DNA from: Nannocystis exedens
GTDB taxonomy: Bacteria > Myxococcota_A > Polyangia > Nannocystales > Nannocystaceae
Reading direction: 5' to 3'
Assembly (NCBI RefSeq): GCF_002343915.1
Contig: NZ_NETK01000001.1
Coordinates: 1,302,001-1,366,000, forward strand
Length of the DNA stretch: 64,000 nt
The position numbers were made by a program, and so were the translations under genes. Under the pieces are notes generated by a model. The model was not told the DNA's origin and did not search any database. It was given only the letters and a program-made list of their open reading frames with translations. Shown one piece after another: positions 37,292-45,079 of this stretch (its first letter is position 1; every line of letters starts with the position of its first letter).

Positions 37292-38161
37292 ATGACGCGC
37301 CTCGACGACGACGACCACGTGTTCGCCGCGGCCCGGCCGATGCTGCTGGGCCTCGCCTACCGGCTGCTCGGCTCGCGCGCCGACGCCGAAGACGCCGTCC
37401 AGGACACCTGGCTCAAGTGGCGCGCCTCGGCCCCGGACGCCGTCGAGAACCCGGGCGGCTGGCTGACCACCGTGTGCACGCGGCGCTGCATCGACATGAT
37501 GCGCGCGGCCCACAAGTCGCGCGTCGAGTACGTCGGCGACTGGCTGCCCGAGCCGCTGCCGACGACGGGGAACGAGGACGGCGTCTCCCTGGCGTCGTCG
37601 CTGACCACCGCCTTCTTGCTGGTGCTCGAGCGGCTGACGCCGAAGGAGCGCGCCGCCTATCTGCTGCACGAGGTGTTCGACGTCTCGTACGCCGAGACCG
37701 CGCGCACCCTGCAGATGGACGAGGTCAACTGCCGCAAGCTGGTCTCGCGGGCCCGCGGTCACGTCGAGCAGGCCCGGGTCCGCCACGTCACCCCGCGCGA
37801 CCGGCAGGAGGAGCTGCTCGCCGCCTTCGAGGCGGCGATCGTCGGCGGCCACACCGGCCGGCTCGCCGCGCTGCTCGCCAGCGACGTCGAGCTGCGGGCC
37901 GACAGCGGCGGCAAGGTCCCGGCCCTGCGCGAGACCCTGCGCGGCAAGGAGGTCGTGCTCGCGTTCGTGCAGGACATCCTGCGCCGCTTCTGGGGCCCCC
38001 TCGTGTGGGAGGCCTCCGATCTCAACGGCGCGCGGGCGGTGGTCCTGCGGGCCCAGGACGGCACGACCATCGCGGCGGTCTCGTTCGCCTACGACGAGCA
38101 CGGCGCCGTGACCGGCATCTACGTCATGCGCAACCCCGACAAGCTGGCCGGGCTCGCCTAG
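37292..38161 (+). CDS. ECF sigma factor, ECF41 (SigJ-like) type
   Basis: A 289-residue sigma factor with region 2 (GLAYRLLGSRADAEDAVQDTWLKWR, about 17-45), region 4 (LTPKERAAYLLHEVFDVSYAETARTLQMDEVNCRKLVSRARGHV, about 112-160) and a C-terminal SnoaL/NTF2-like extension of about 120 residues (EELLAAFEAAIVGGHTGRLAALLASDVELRADSGG). That C-terminal domain, in place of a separate anti-sigma factor, defines the ECF41 group and controls activity in cis. The operon partner and upstream TGTCACA promoter fit. Stop and start of the two genes are separated by a single base. Confidence 0.92.
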   Translation: MTRLDDDDHVFAAARPMLLGLAYRLLGSRADAEDAVQDTWLKWRASAPDAVENPGGWLTTVCTRRCIDMMRAAHKSRVEYVGDWLPEPLPTTGNEDGVSLASSLTTAFLLVLERLTPKERAAYLLHEVFDVSYAETARTLQMDEVNCRKLVSRARGHVEQARVRHVTPRDRQEELLAAFEAAIVGGHTGRLAALLASDVELRADSGGKVPALRETLRGKEVVLAFVQDILRRFWGPLVWEASDLNGARAVVLRAQDGTTIAAVSFAYDEHGAVTGIYVMRNPDKLAGLA

Positions 38162-38303
38162 GCGCCGTCGTGGCTTGCGCCGCCTCGCCCCCGGCGAGCC
38201 CGACCGCGCGCGGGCGGCCGAGTTCGTGCGCCGGGGCCGTCCGCGACGCCGCTCGCCCCGGCCGCGCTAGACTCCCTTCGCGCCTCGCGGCGTGGACGGA
38301 CCT

Positions 38304-38645
38304 ATGGGCAAGAAGCGAAAGCTCCGCAAGAGCCTGCACAAGCGCGAGATCGACGACGCCCCCGCGCTGGTGATCTGCGTCGGCAAGTCGTGCGCCCGGC
38401 GCGAGGTCTCGCGCCAGCTCGCCGAGCAGACCCGCGCCTACGCGACCGCGAGCGGCGCCCGCGTGCGCGTGGCGGTGCTCGGCTGCCTGCACGTGTGCAA
38501 AAAAGGCCCGGTCGCCGCGACCTGGCCCGACATCGAGTTCCACAAGCGCGTCGACTTCGTCCGCGCCTGCCGCCTGGTCGACGAGCTCGCCGCCGAGAAT
38601 CCTGACGTGCCCGAGAAGACATGCCCGATCGAGCATGCTCCTTGA
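38304..38645 (+). CDS. Thioredoxin-like [2Fe-2S] ferredoxin
   Basis: A 113-residue protein with a basic N-terminus (MGKKRKLRKSLHKRE) and a thioredoxin-like [2Fe-2S] domain: CVGKSCARREV supplies the first two Cys and VLGCLHVCKKGP the second two. This is the pattern of the (2Fe-2S) thioredoxin-like ferredoxin family, a small electron carrier. The last 13-14 residues (VPEKTCPIEHAP region) are encoded by a 14-bp-type array starting at 38605, so the repeat seems to have supplied the C-terminus. ATG 38304 rather than an upstream in-frame start four codons earlier. Confidence 0.85.
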   Translation: MGKKRKLRKSLHKREIDDAPALVICVGKSCARREVSRQLAEQTRAYATASGARVRVAVLGCLHVCKKGPVAATWPDIEFHKRVDFVRACRLVDELAAENPDVPEKTCPIEHAP

Positions 38646-38654
38646 AGCATGACC
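38605..38654. repeat. 14-bp-period array, 4 units, across a stop codon
   Basis: Units ACGTGCCC (38605), ACATGCCC (38619), GCATGCTC (38633) and GCATGACC (38647), each 14 bp apart. The ferredoxin stop codon (38643-38645) lies between units 3 and 4. Confidence 0.75.
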
Positions 38655-39148
38655 CGAGCGCGCGGTGCAGACCCGGCGCGGCCGTCCACGGGCGCGCAGC
38701 CGCCCCGAAGACCGGCGCCCCGGTGAGCTGTCCTTTCAGACATCCGGGCGGACCGCACGGCGCGTGCTGCCGGCAGCGCGCGAACCCGGCCGCTCCGGGG
38801 TCGGCGCTCCGGTGAGCTGTCCTTTCAGACATCCGAGCGAACCGCGCAGGCCGCGAGGATCGCGGGCGACCGCCCCGCGGCCGGCGCTCCGGTGAGCTGT
38901 CCTTTCAGACAGCCGAGCGGACCGCGGGCCTTTCCGCCGGGTGACGTGAGGTGAGCTCTCGGACCGCGACCTCGAGGCGCGCTCGAAGATGCAGGACAGC
39001 GACTTCGCGTACTCCGCGGAGCGCGCGGGCGCGAGGGCGGCGGTGGTCCCTGCGCACGGAGCGAGCCGCGATGGGGACACGGGCCGGCGCGGCGTCCGGT
39101 CGCGGCGGATTGAGCCGGTGGCGCTCGCGCGGTAAGGTGACCGCCGAC
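38646..39148. repeat. Gene gap with three long copies of a 14-bp-type hairpin block
   Basis: 503 bp without a gene. Three copies of a roughly 46-bp block (…GGCGCTCCGGTGAGCTGTCC-TTTCAG-ACATCCGAGCG…) lie at about 38711, 38801 and 38881. The AGCTGTCC/ACATCC (or ACAGCC) pair keeps the 14-bp step (38726/38740, 38815/38829, 38895/38909). The conserved flanks show that a larger unit was duplicated here. The remainder leads to the CxxCH lipoprotein gene. Confidence 0.75.
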
Positions 39149-39973
39149 GTGGCGGGGCAGAACGGGACGCGAGGGAGCTGGGCGTGGTCGCGCGCGATCG
39201 GGGGCGGTCTGCTCGCGCTGGCAGCAGGGTGCCCCGGGGGCGCGCCGGAACCGGGGGCCACCCAGCCGGGCAGCTCGAGCGGCGAGCCGTCGACGAGCGA
39301 CACGACCGGCGCGACCGGGCCCACCACCGGCGAGCCGCTGCCGCCGGCGACCGCGTGCGCGGAGCCGACGAGCCTCACCGCGTCCCCGCGCACGATCGGC
39401 GAGGCGGTCGCCTTCATCAACGCGCTGCCGCAGCCGCTCACCCTCGACTGCTTCCTCGAGCGGCTCGAGCGGCCGCTGGCGCTCGCGGCCACCAAAAGCG
39501 TGATCAGCCTCCAGCCGGCGGTCGGCGAGAGCAGCCCGCGGCTGTTCCTGTTCGCGGGCGAGCTCGTCATGTCGGTCGCGGTCGACGGTCACGGCTTCGA
39601 CCTGCTCGAGTTCGGCGAGCTCGTCGCGCCCACGCGATCGATCAAGGGCGAGATCGCGTTCCCCCTCGCCGACGCGATCCCCGACGACGCGCCGTTCACC
39701 CGCGTGTTCGACGGCGAGGACGGCACCGGCTGCGGCATCTGCCACGGCAGCGAGGCGCCCGCGCCGGAGTACCCGCAGGCCTTCGTCTCCGACGCCCTGC
39801 GGTTCCCCGACTTCGAGGCGGTCGCGTTCGCCGACGTGCGACGCGAGTACGAGCGCTGCGACCCCGCCGTCCAGCCCGCGCGCTGCGCCCGGCTCACGGC
39901 GCTGTTCGGCCACGGCCCGGTCGAGCCGGCCGCGTTCCCCGAGTCGATGCCGACGATCTACGACTACGAGTGA
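39149..39973 (+). CDS. CxxCH lipoprotein with Thr/Ser linker
   Basis: A 274-residue lipoprotein: signal peptide with lipobox LALAAGC, a short Ser/Thr/Gly/Pro linker, and a globular part containing CASGCGICHGSE-like GCGICHGSE, a single heme-c type CxxCH motif near residue 197, and paired Cys in YERCDPAVQPARCARL. A c-type cytochrome or a metal site is possible. GTG at 39149 is chosen because AAGGTGA lies 8 bp before it; another in-frame GTG is four codons earlier. Family not recognised beyond this architecture. Confidence 0.75.
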   Translation: MAGQNGTRGSWAWSRAIGGGLLALAAGCPGGAPEPGATQPGSSSGEPSTSDTTGATGPTTGEPLPPATACAEPTSLTASPRTIGEAVAFINALPQPLTLDCFLERLERPLALAATKSVISLQPAVGESSPRLFLFAGELVMSVAVDGHGFDLLEFGELVAPTRSIKGEIAFPLADAIPDDAPFTRVFDGEDGTGCGICHGSEAPAPEYPQAFVSDALRFPDFEAVAFADVRREYERCDPAVQPARCARLTALFGHGPVEPAAFPESMPTIYDYE

Positions 39974-40037
39974 GCGCGCCGCTCGCTCGTACGCCGGCAA
40001 GTCCCGCCCGGCGGCGAGCGGCCGCCGGAGGATGAAG

Positions 40038-40090
40038 ATATGTCTTCAAGGACATGCCTGTAAAGGCATGTCCGAAGCGCCAGCTTCACG
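40038..40090. repeat. 14-bp-period array, 4 units, with AAGCGCCAGCTT end
   Basis: Units ATATGTCT (40038), ACATGCCT (40052), GCATGTCC (40066) and CCAGCTTC (40080), steps of 14. The terminal GAAGCGCCAGCTTC is itself a perfect inverted repeat and matches the end of the array at 34674. Lies between convergent genes. Confidence 0.8.
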
Positions 40091-40133
40091 CCGGGCCGCG
40101 CGCCCGCAGAGGCGAACGTGCGGCCGTAGGGCC

Positions 40134-40919
40134 TCAGGACGCGGCGGCCGGGGCCGGGCCGATGATCGAGAAGATCGCGCCGTAGGGGTCGGAGACCACG
40201 GCGATGCGGCCATGCGGCGAGTCGAACGGGCCGTGCATGACCTTGCCGCCGTGCTCGCGCACGCGAGCGGCGCCGGCCTCGGCGTCCTCGACGCGGAAGT
40301 AGGTCATCCAGTGGGCCGGGATGTCGCCCCACTCGGCGGTCATCTGCATGCGGCCGCCGACGGCCGCGCCGCCGAGGTGGTAGACGACGTAGTCGAACTT
40401 CTCGCCGTCGCCGATCTGCTGCTGCTCGTAGGGGAACAGGCTGCGGTAGAACGCGTCGGTCTTGCCGCTGCCGCGCGTGTTGACCTCGTGCCAGCACATC
40501 GCCCCGGGCTCGTCGAACGCCTGCGCGCCGGTGTGCGCGGCCGGCTCCCACAGCCCGAACGCCGCGCCGCTCGCGTCGAACCCGAACGCCATGCGGCCCT
40601 GGCCGGGGATCTCCATCGGCGGCACCATCACCTTGCCGCCCGCGTCTTCGAGCCGGCGCACCGTCGCGTCGACGTCGGACGTCTTCAGGTACACGCTCCA
40701 CGCCGACGGCAGGTCCTGCTGGTCGGGCATCTTCGGCGCCATGCCGACCACGCTGCGGCCGCCGAGCCGGGCGGTCGTGTAGTGGCCGAACTCGGCCACC
40801 GGCTCGTCGAAGGTCCAGCCGAACACGCCGCTGTAGAAGCGCCTGGCGCCGTCGAGGTCGGGGGTGTTGAGATCGGCCCAGCAGGGGGCCCCGTCGGGGT
40901 ATCCGGTTCGCAGTGTCAT
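40134..40919 (-). CDS. Two-domain VOC (glyoxalase-like) protein
   Basis: A 261-residue protein with two fused VOC domains: residues 10-120 (PCWADLNTPDLDGARRFYSGVFGWTFDEP ...) and 138-255 (CWHEVNTRGSGKTDAFYRSLFPYEQQQIGDG ... VSDPYGAIFSIIGP). The first domain carries DGAPCWADL and LPSAWSVYLKTSDVDATVRRLEDAGG, as in the CatE/Rv0887-like dual-VOC proteins common in actinobacteria and myxobacteria. Substrate unknown. ATG 40919 has GGAG upstream. Confidence 0.9.
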   Translation of the reverse strand: MTLRTGYPDGAPCWADLNTPDLDGARRFYSGVFGWTFDEPVAEFGHYTTARLGGRSVVGMAPKMPDQQDLPSAWSVYLKTSDVDATVRRLEDAGGKVMVPPMEIPGQGRMAFGFDASGAAFGLWEPAAHTGAQAFDEPGAMCWHEVNTRGSGKTDAFYRSLFPYEQQQIGDGEKFDYVVYHLGGAAVGGRMQMTAEWGDIPAHWMTYFRVEDAEAGAARVREHGGKVMHGPFDSPHGRIAVVSDPYGAIFSIIGPAPAAAS

Positions 40920-41252
40920 CTTCGTGCTCCGTGCGCGAGTTCGCTCCTGCCTACCGCCTCGACGCCAGCCCGTCAACCCCCTGCCCCATCCCGCCCGCTG
41001 CAGCCACGGGCGTGCGACGCGGACGTGACGGGCTGTCCTCAAGAACATGTTCTAGCGGACCCTCGCGAGGACGACGCCTGGGGTCGTCAAACCTCCGCGC
41101 CTAGGCACGCGCCGCGATCGACCTGTCCTCTCGGACCCGTGGGCCGCGCCGGTCGCCCCGGAGGCGAGCTGTCCTCGCGGACAGGTCTCCCCGCGTCGCT
41201 CGGCTCGCCGCCGGCCGCGGGGGCGAGCTGTCCTCACGGACAGATACGATCG
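40920..41252. repeat. Gene gap with four 14-bp-type hairpins
   Basis: 333 bp without a gene. GGCTGTCC/ACATGTTC/ACCCTCGC at 41031, 41045 and 41059; ACCTGTCCTCTCGG-ACCC at 41121; AGCTGTCCTCGCGG-ACAGG at 41167; AGCTGTCCTCACGG-ACAGA at 41226. The last three are about 46-59 bp apart and the final one ends 5 bp from the queA stop codon. Confidence 0.8.
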
Positions 41253-42329
41253 TCACGCCGCCCGCGCGCTCGCCGGCGCCAGCCCGGGCACGATCAGCGC
41301 CGCGTCGCCGAACTCGTGGGCCAGGTAGCCGGCCGCGGTCGCGTGCTCGAACGCGGCCCGCAGCGCGGCCTCGCCGGCGAACGCCCGCAGCAGCTCGAAG
41401 TGGCTCTCGCCCGGGCCGTGCATCCCGGTGACGACGCCGTCGACCACGCGCGGGACGAAACCTGGCCCGAGGACCAGGTCGGTCTCGCCGCTGCCGGCCC
41501 GCAGCTCGCCGAAGCGGCGGGCGTTGCCCTCGAGCGCGCGCACCACCGTGGTGCCGACCGCGATCACCCGCCCGCCGCGGGCGCGGGCGCGGGCGATCGC
41601 GGCGACCGTGGCCGCCGGGACGTCGAAGCGCTCGGGCAGGGGCAGCGCCGCGTCGAGGTCGGGGTCGCCGACCGACGACAGGCCGGCCGCGTGGGTCACC
41701 GCCGCGATCTCGACGCCCGCGCGGCGCAGCGCCAGCAGCGTCTCCCAGTCGAACGGCCGGCCCGCCGACGGCATCTCCGCCGCCCACGGCCGCGCCGCGA
41801 ACACGGTCTGCACCGACCACAGCGCCAGCGGCTCGGATACGTAGGCGTACTGGACCGGCCGGCCCAGGCGGTACAGCGCGCCCCACAGCGCCGCGCCCTC
41901 GCGGTCGAAGCGGAGCTCGCACAGCCGCGGCGAGATCGGCGACACGTGCACCACCTCGGCCGCGAGCGCCGCGCCGAACACCAGCCGGTCGCCGACCTGC
42001 AGCGCCGGCGGCGGGGCCCGCCGCTCGGTCGGGGTGCGCCAGTCGCCGGCGCCGAGCAGCGCGACCCGCCAGGTCGCCTCGCCGGCGCCGGTCAGCCGGA
42101 CCTCGACATCTTCGGATGACATGTCCTGAGAGACATGGTTTTTCCGCCATACTCGGGCCGGCAGCGACGCCGGCAGGGTCGCGGCGTCGTTGACGATCAG
42201 CAGGTCGCCGGGGGCGAGCCAGCGCGGCAGGTCGCGCACGCGCGCGTCGGCGCGGGCGCCGGTGCGCGGGTCGAGGAGGAGCAGCCGGGCCCCGGCCCGG
42301 TCGTCGCGGGGTGCGGTCGCGGGTCTCAT
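41253..42329 (-). CDS. queA: S-adenosylmethionine:tRNA ribosyltransferase-isomerase QueA-like
   Basis: A 358-residue QueA-family enzyme (epoxyqueuosine step of tRNA queuosine synthesis). Signatures are PGDLLIVNDAATLPASLP near 40-57, GLSSVGDPDLDAALPLPERFDVPAATV, and GTTVVRALE followed by TDLVLGPGFVPRVVDGVVTGMHGPGESHFELLRAF. Residues about 64-76 (RKNHVSQDMSSED) are coded by a 14-bp repeat pair at 42119-42141 and look like an insertion in a loop. It overlaps the preceding SDR gene by 4 bp (ATGA). This SDR-QueA pairing suggests a divergent or specialised role; other queuosine genes are absent here. Confidence 0.85.
   Translation of the reverse strand: MRPATAPRDDRAGARLLLLDPRTGARADARVRDLPRWLAPGDLLIVNDAATLPASLPARVWRKNHVSQDMSSEDVEVRLTGAGEATWRVALLGAGDWRTPTERRAPPPALQVGDRLVFGAALAAEVVHVSPISPRLCELRFDREGAALWGALYRLGRPVQYAYVSEPLALWSVQTVFAARPWAAEMPSAGRPFDWETLLALRRAGVEIAAVTHAAGLSSVGDPDLDAALPLPERFDVPAATVAAIARARARGGRVIAVGTTVVRALEGNARRFGELRAGSGETDLVLGPGFVPRVVDGVVTGMHGPGESHFELLRAFAGEAALRAAFEHATAAGYLAHEFGDAALIVPGLAPASARAA
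42119..42143. repeat. 14-bp-type unit pair inserted in queA
   Basis: ACATGTCCTGAGAG-ACATGG (units 42119 and 42133) forms an almost perfect hairpin inside the coding sequence, where it encodes part of an extra loop. Confidence 0.75.
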
Positions 42330-43066
42330 CGCCGGCCCTCCTGCCACGCCTCGGCGCGCACGCGGTCGCCCGAGCGCGCCGCCGGGTCCTGCACGATCGC
42401 CGCGATCGCCCGCGCGACGTCGGCCGGGTCGGCCAGGCTGGCGCGGTCGGCCTCGGGGATCGCGTCGGCGTGCATCTGCGTGTCCATCTCCCCCGGGTCG
42501 ACGGCCAGCACGCGCACCCCGGTGCCCTCGAGCTCGGCCGCCCAGGTCCGGCTGAGGTGGTCGAGCGCCGCCTTGGACGCCCCGTAGGCGCCCCAGCGCG
42601 GGTAGGCCTCGACGGCGGCGTCGGACGAGACGTGGACGATCGTGCCGCGCCCGCGCAGCGCCATGGCCCCGGCGATCACCTTGCTGAGGCGGAACGGCCC
42701 GAGCAGGTTGACCTGCAGCGCGCGCTCGAAGTCCTCGCACTCGGTGTCGAGCAGCAGACGCAGCGGGGTCGGCCCGAGCGTGCTGGCGTTGTGGATCAGC
42801 AGGTCGACCGGCCCGAGCAGCGCCGCCGCCTGGTGGGCGATCGGGTGGACCGCCCGCTTGTCGCCGACGTCGCCGACGATCGCCTCGGCGACGACGTCCT
42901 CCTCGCGCAGGCGGGCCACCGCGGCCGTCAGCGCCGCCGCCTCGCGGGCGACCAGCCCCACCCGGGCCCCTCGCCGCCCGAGCTCGCGCGCGAGCGCGAG
43001 ACCGAGGCCGCGGCTCGCCCCGGTGACGAGCGCGACAGTGCCGGCAAAATCTTGCTTCGTGGTCAT
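42326..43066 (-). CDS. Short-chain dehydrogenase/reductase
   Basis: A 246-residue SDR oxidoreductase. The NAD(P)-binding TGASRGLG (about 15-22), NNAG-equivalent IHNAS, the catalytic YGASK (Tyr-x-x-x-Lys in AYGASKAALDHLS) with the upstream Ser in HVSSDA, and PGEMDTQMHADAI are all present. It is a classical-type SDR with a substrate that cannot be named. AAGGAG precedes ATG 43066. Translationally coupled to queA, and divergent from the XRE-cupin regulator, which may control both. Confidence 0.93.
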   Translation of the reverse strand: MTTKQDFAGTVALVTGASRGLGLALARELGRRGARVGLVAREAAALTAAVARLREEDVVAEAIVGDVGDKRAVHPIAHQAAALLGPVDLLIHNASTLGPTPLRLLLDTECEDFERALQVNLLGPFRLSKVIAGAMALRGRGTIVHVSSDAAVEAYPRWGAYGASKAALDHLSRTWAAELEGTGVRVLAVDPGEMDTQMHADAIPEADRASLADPADVARAIAAIVQDPAARSGDRVRAEAWQEGRR

Positions 43067-43190
43067 GTGAGCAGCTCCTTTTGGGTCTGTCCTCAGGCTG
43101 GAGCCGCCCCGCCCGTTTACCAACCGCGCTGCTATTTCGTTGTCACGGGGTTATTGCGCCGACCGGCCGGCCCCGGTCACCATCGCCGGC
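43067..43190. promoter_or_regulatory. Divergent promoter region (SDR-queA versus XRE-cupin)
   Basis: 124 bp between divergent starts. It includes ACCGG-CCGGCC-CCGGT (about 43162-43177), an inverted repeat near the regulator start, and a less GC-rich patch TATTTCGTTGTCACGGGGTTATT that may hold promoter elements. No consensus is firm. Confidence 0.35.
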
Positions 43191-43751
43191 ATGGACGACG
43201 AGACCGTCCCCGTCTACCTCGGCAACAACGTCCGTCAGCTCCGCGAGGCCCGCGGCCTGACGCAGCAGCAGATCGCCAAGGTCGCCGGCGTGCCGCGACC
43301 GACCTGGGCCAACCTCGAGAGCGGCGCCGCCAACCCGACGCTGTCGGTCCTGATCAAGGTCGCCGCCGCGCTGCAGGTCTCGCTCGAGGAGCTGATCAGC
43401 CCCCCGCGCACGACCTCGAAGTTCTACGCCGCCGCGAGCTTGCCGACCCGCCAGCGCGGGAAGGTCCGCGTGCGCCGTCTGCTCCCGGAGCCGATCGTCG
43501 GCCTCGAGATCGAGCGCATGGAATTGCCCGCGGGCGCCAGCATGTCGGGCATCCCGCACACTCCGGGCACACGCGAGTACCTCACCTGCGAGCGCGGCGA
43601 GATCGAGCTCAGCGAGTCGGGCCGGGTGTGGAAGCTGGGACCCGGCGACGTCGTGGTGTTCCGCGGCGATCAGCCCCACGGCTACCGCAACTCCGGCGGC
43701 GCCGCCGCGATCGCCTACAGCGTCATCACCCTCGCGCCGCCGGCCGGCTGA
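43191..43751 (+). CDS. XRE-family regulator with C-terminal cupin domain
   Basis: A 186-residue regulator with an N-terminal XRE helix-turn-helix (residues 10-68: LGNNVRQLREARGLTQQQIAKVAGVPRPTWANLESGAANPTLSVLIKVAAALQV) and a C-terminal cupin beta-barrel (about 115-180, with PGTREYLTCERGEIEL and GPGDVVVFRGDQPHGYRN). This XRE-cupin layout usually senses a small metabolite. It is divergent from the SDR-queA pair, its probable target. The ATG at 43191 directly precedes the DNA-binding domain. Confidence 0.92.
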   Translation: MDDETVPVYLGNNVRQLREARGLTQQQIAKVAGVPRPTWANLESGAANPTLSVLIKVAAALQVSLEELISPPRTTSKFYAAASLPTRQRGKVRVRRLLPEPIVGLEIERMELPAGASMSGIPHTPGTREYLTCERGEIELSESGRVWKLGPGDVVVFRGDQPHGYRNSGGAAAIAYSVITLAPPAG

Positions 43752-43775
43752 CGCCGACGCGGCGCGCGCCTCGCC

Positions 43776-43826
43776 GACTGTCTTTGCGGGCATGTCCCGA
43801 TCGCCAGGTGCCATACCGACATGTGC
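43776..43826. repeat. 14-bp-period array, 4 units
   Basis: GACTGTCT (43776), GCATGTCC (43790), CCAGGTGC (43804) and ACATGTGC (43819). The first two steps are 14 bp and the last 15. Lies between the XRE-cupin gene and the first RsbR-like gene. Confidence 0.7.
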
Positions 43827-43894
43827 GGCTTCGAGCTGCCCGCCTTCGCGGATGCGTGCTTTCCCCCCCACGAACTGGGTACCCTCGCGGACGC

Positions 43895-45028
43895 ATGGAC
43901 GAACGCAGCAGCACGGCCCCCCACGTCGTCATCGAGTTGGACGCGGAGCTCCGCGTCACCGGCTGGAACCGCCGGGCCGAGCAGGTGTTCGGCGTCGGCG
44001 CGGCGGAGGCCCAGGGCAAGCCGCTCGCCGAGGTCGCGCCGATCTCCGGCGATCCCTCAGCGTGGAGCGCCGCGCTGACGCCCGAGGGCGAGACGCCGCA
44101 GGTCCGCGCGGTCGTCCTGCCCGGGCGCGAGCTGATGTTCGAGGCGTGGGCGCAGGTGTTCCGCGACGGCGACGGGCGGGTCACCGGCGCCGCGATCTAC
44201 GGGCACGACGTCACCGCCCGGGTGGCCGCGGCTCGCCGCGGCGAGCTCGGCCACACCATCCTCACCACGCTGCTCGACACCCTCGACATCAGCGCGTGGG
44301 CGCTCGACCGCGACGGGGTGTTCCTGTTCCAGGACGGCAAGGCGATGCGGGACGCGGGCCTCCAGGCGCACCAGTTCGTCGGCGCCAACATGTTCGAGGT
44401 CTACGCCAACGAGACCGGCCACGCCGAGGTGCGGACCGCGCTGGCCGGCGAGCCGGTGCTCGGCGTCCAGTCCGAGACCTACGGCGTCCACTGGATGCAC
44501 TGGTACATCCCGGTCAAGAACTCGCCCGCCGTCGCCCTGGTCGGCATCTCCCTCGACGTCAGCGACACCAAGCGCAACGAGGTCGAGCTGCGGGCCAAGC
44601 TCGACCTGATCGAGAAGCAGCAGGAGGTCATCCGCGAGCTCTCGACCCCGATCATCGAGGTCTGGGACGGCGTGATCACCCTGCCGATCGTCGGCCTGAT
44701 CGACAGCGTGCGCACCGCCGAGATCATGGACAACCTGCTGCAGACGGTCGCGCGCACGCGGGCCCGCTTCGCCATCCTCGACCTCACCGGCGTCGAGGTC
44801 GTCGACACCGGCACCGCCAGCCACCTGATCGGCATGATCCAGGCGATCCGCCTGCTCGGCGCCGAGGGCATCCTGACCGGCATCCACCCGATGATCGCGC
44901 AGACGATCGTCTCGCTCGGCGTCGACCTCACCCGCGTCGGCGTCCACGCCAAGCTGCGCGACGCGCTGCAGTACTGCATCGCCCGGCTCGGCCGCAAGCG
45001 CCCCGCCGCCCCCGCCGCGACCCCCTGA
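43895..45028 (+). CDS. RsbR-like stressosome protein with two PAS domains (RsbR1)
   Basis: A 377-residue protein: PAS-like domains at about 8-112 and 120-228, a short coiled-coil with REL STP, and a C-terminal STAS domain (about 250-362). The STAS region matches B. subtilis RsbR closely (ELSTPIIEVWDGVITLPIVGLID, DLTGVEVVDTGTASH, HPMIAQTIVSLGVDL). The two threonines phosphorylated by RsbT in the Bacillus protein have equivalents at Thr305 and Thr337. It should form part of a stressosome and sense a signal through its PAS pair. It is transcribed alone, on the opposite strand to the main rsb-like operon. Confidence 0.93.
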   Translation: MDERSSTAPHVVIELDAELRVTGWNRRAEQVFGVGAAEAQGKPLAEVAPISGDPSAWSAALTPEGETPQVRAVVLPGRELMFEAWAQVFRDGDGRVTGAAIYGHDVTARVAAARRGELGHTILTTLLDTLDISAWALDRDGVFLFQDGKAMRDAGLQAHQFVGANMFEVYANETGHAEVRTALAGEPVLGVQSETYGVHWMHWYIPVKNSPAVALVGISLDVSDTKRNEVELRAKLDLIEKQQEVIRELSTPIIEVWDGVITLPIVGLIDSVRTAEIMDNLLQTVARTRARFAILDLTGVEVVDTGTASHLIGMIQAIRLLGAEGILTGIHPMIAQTIVSLGVDLTRVGVHAKLRDALQYCIARLGRKRPAAPAATP

Positions 45029-45050
45029 GCGCTCGCCGCCGGCGACAATC

Positions 45051-45072
45051 ACCTGTCTCTCCGGACAGCCAT
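45051..45072. repeat. 14-bp-type unit pair after RsbR1
   Basis: ACCTGTCTCTCCGG-ACAGCC (units 45051 and 45065) begins 22 bp after the RsbR1 stop, between it and the convergent expansin gene. The identical ACCTGTCTCTCCGGACAG also occurs at 18190. Confidence 0.8.
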
Positions 45073-45079
45073 GACCCGC

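Noticed and set aside
38711..38925. Insertion sequence or transposon
   Set aside because: No transposase frame, no terminal inverted repeats and no target duplications are visible near any array.
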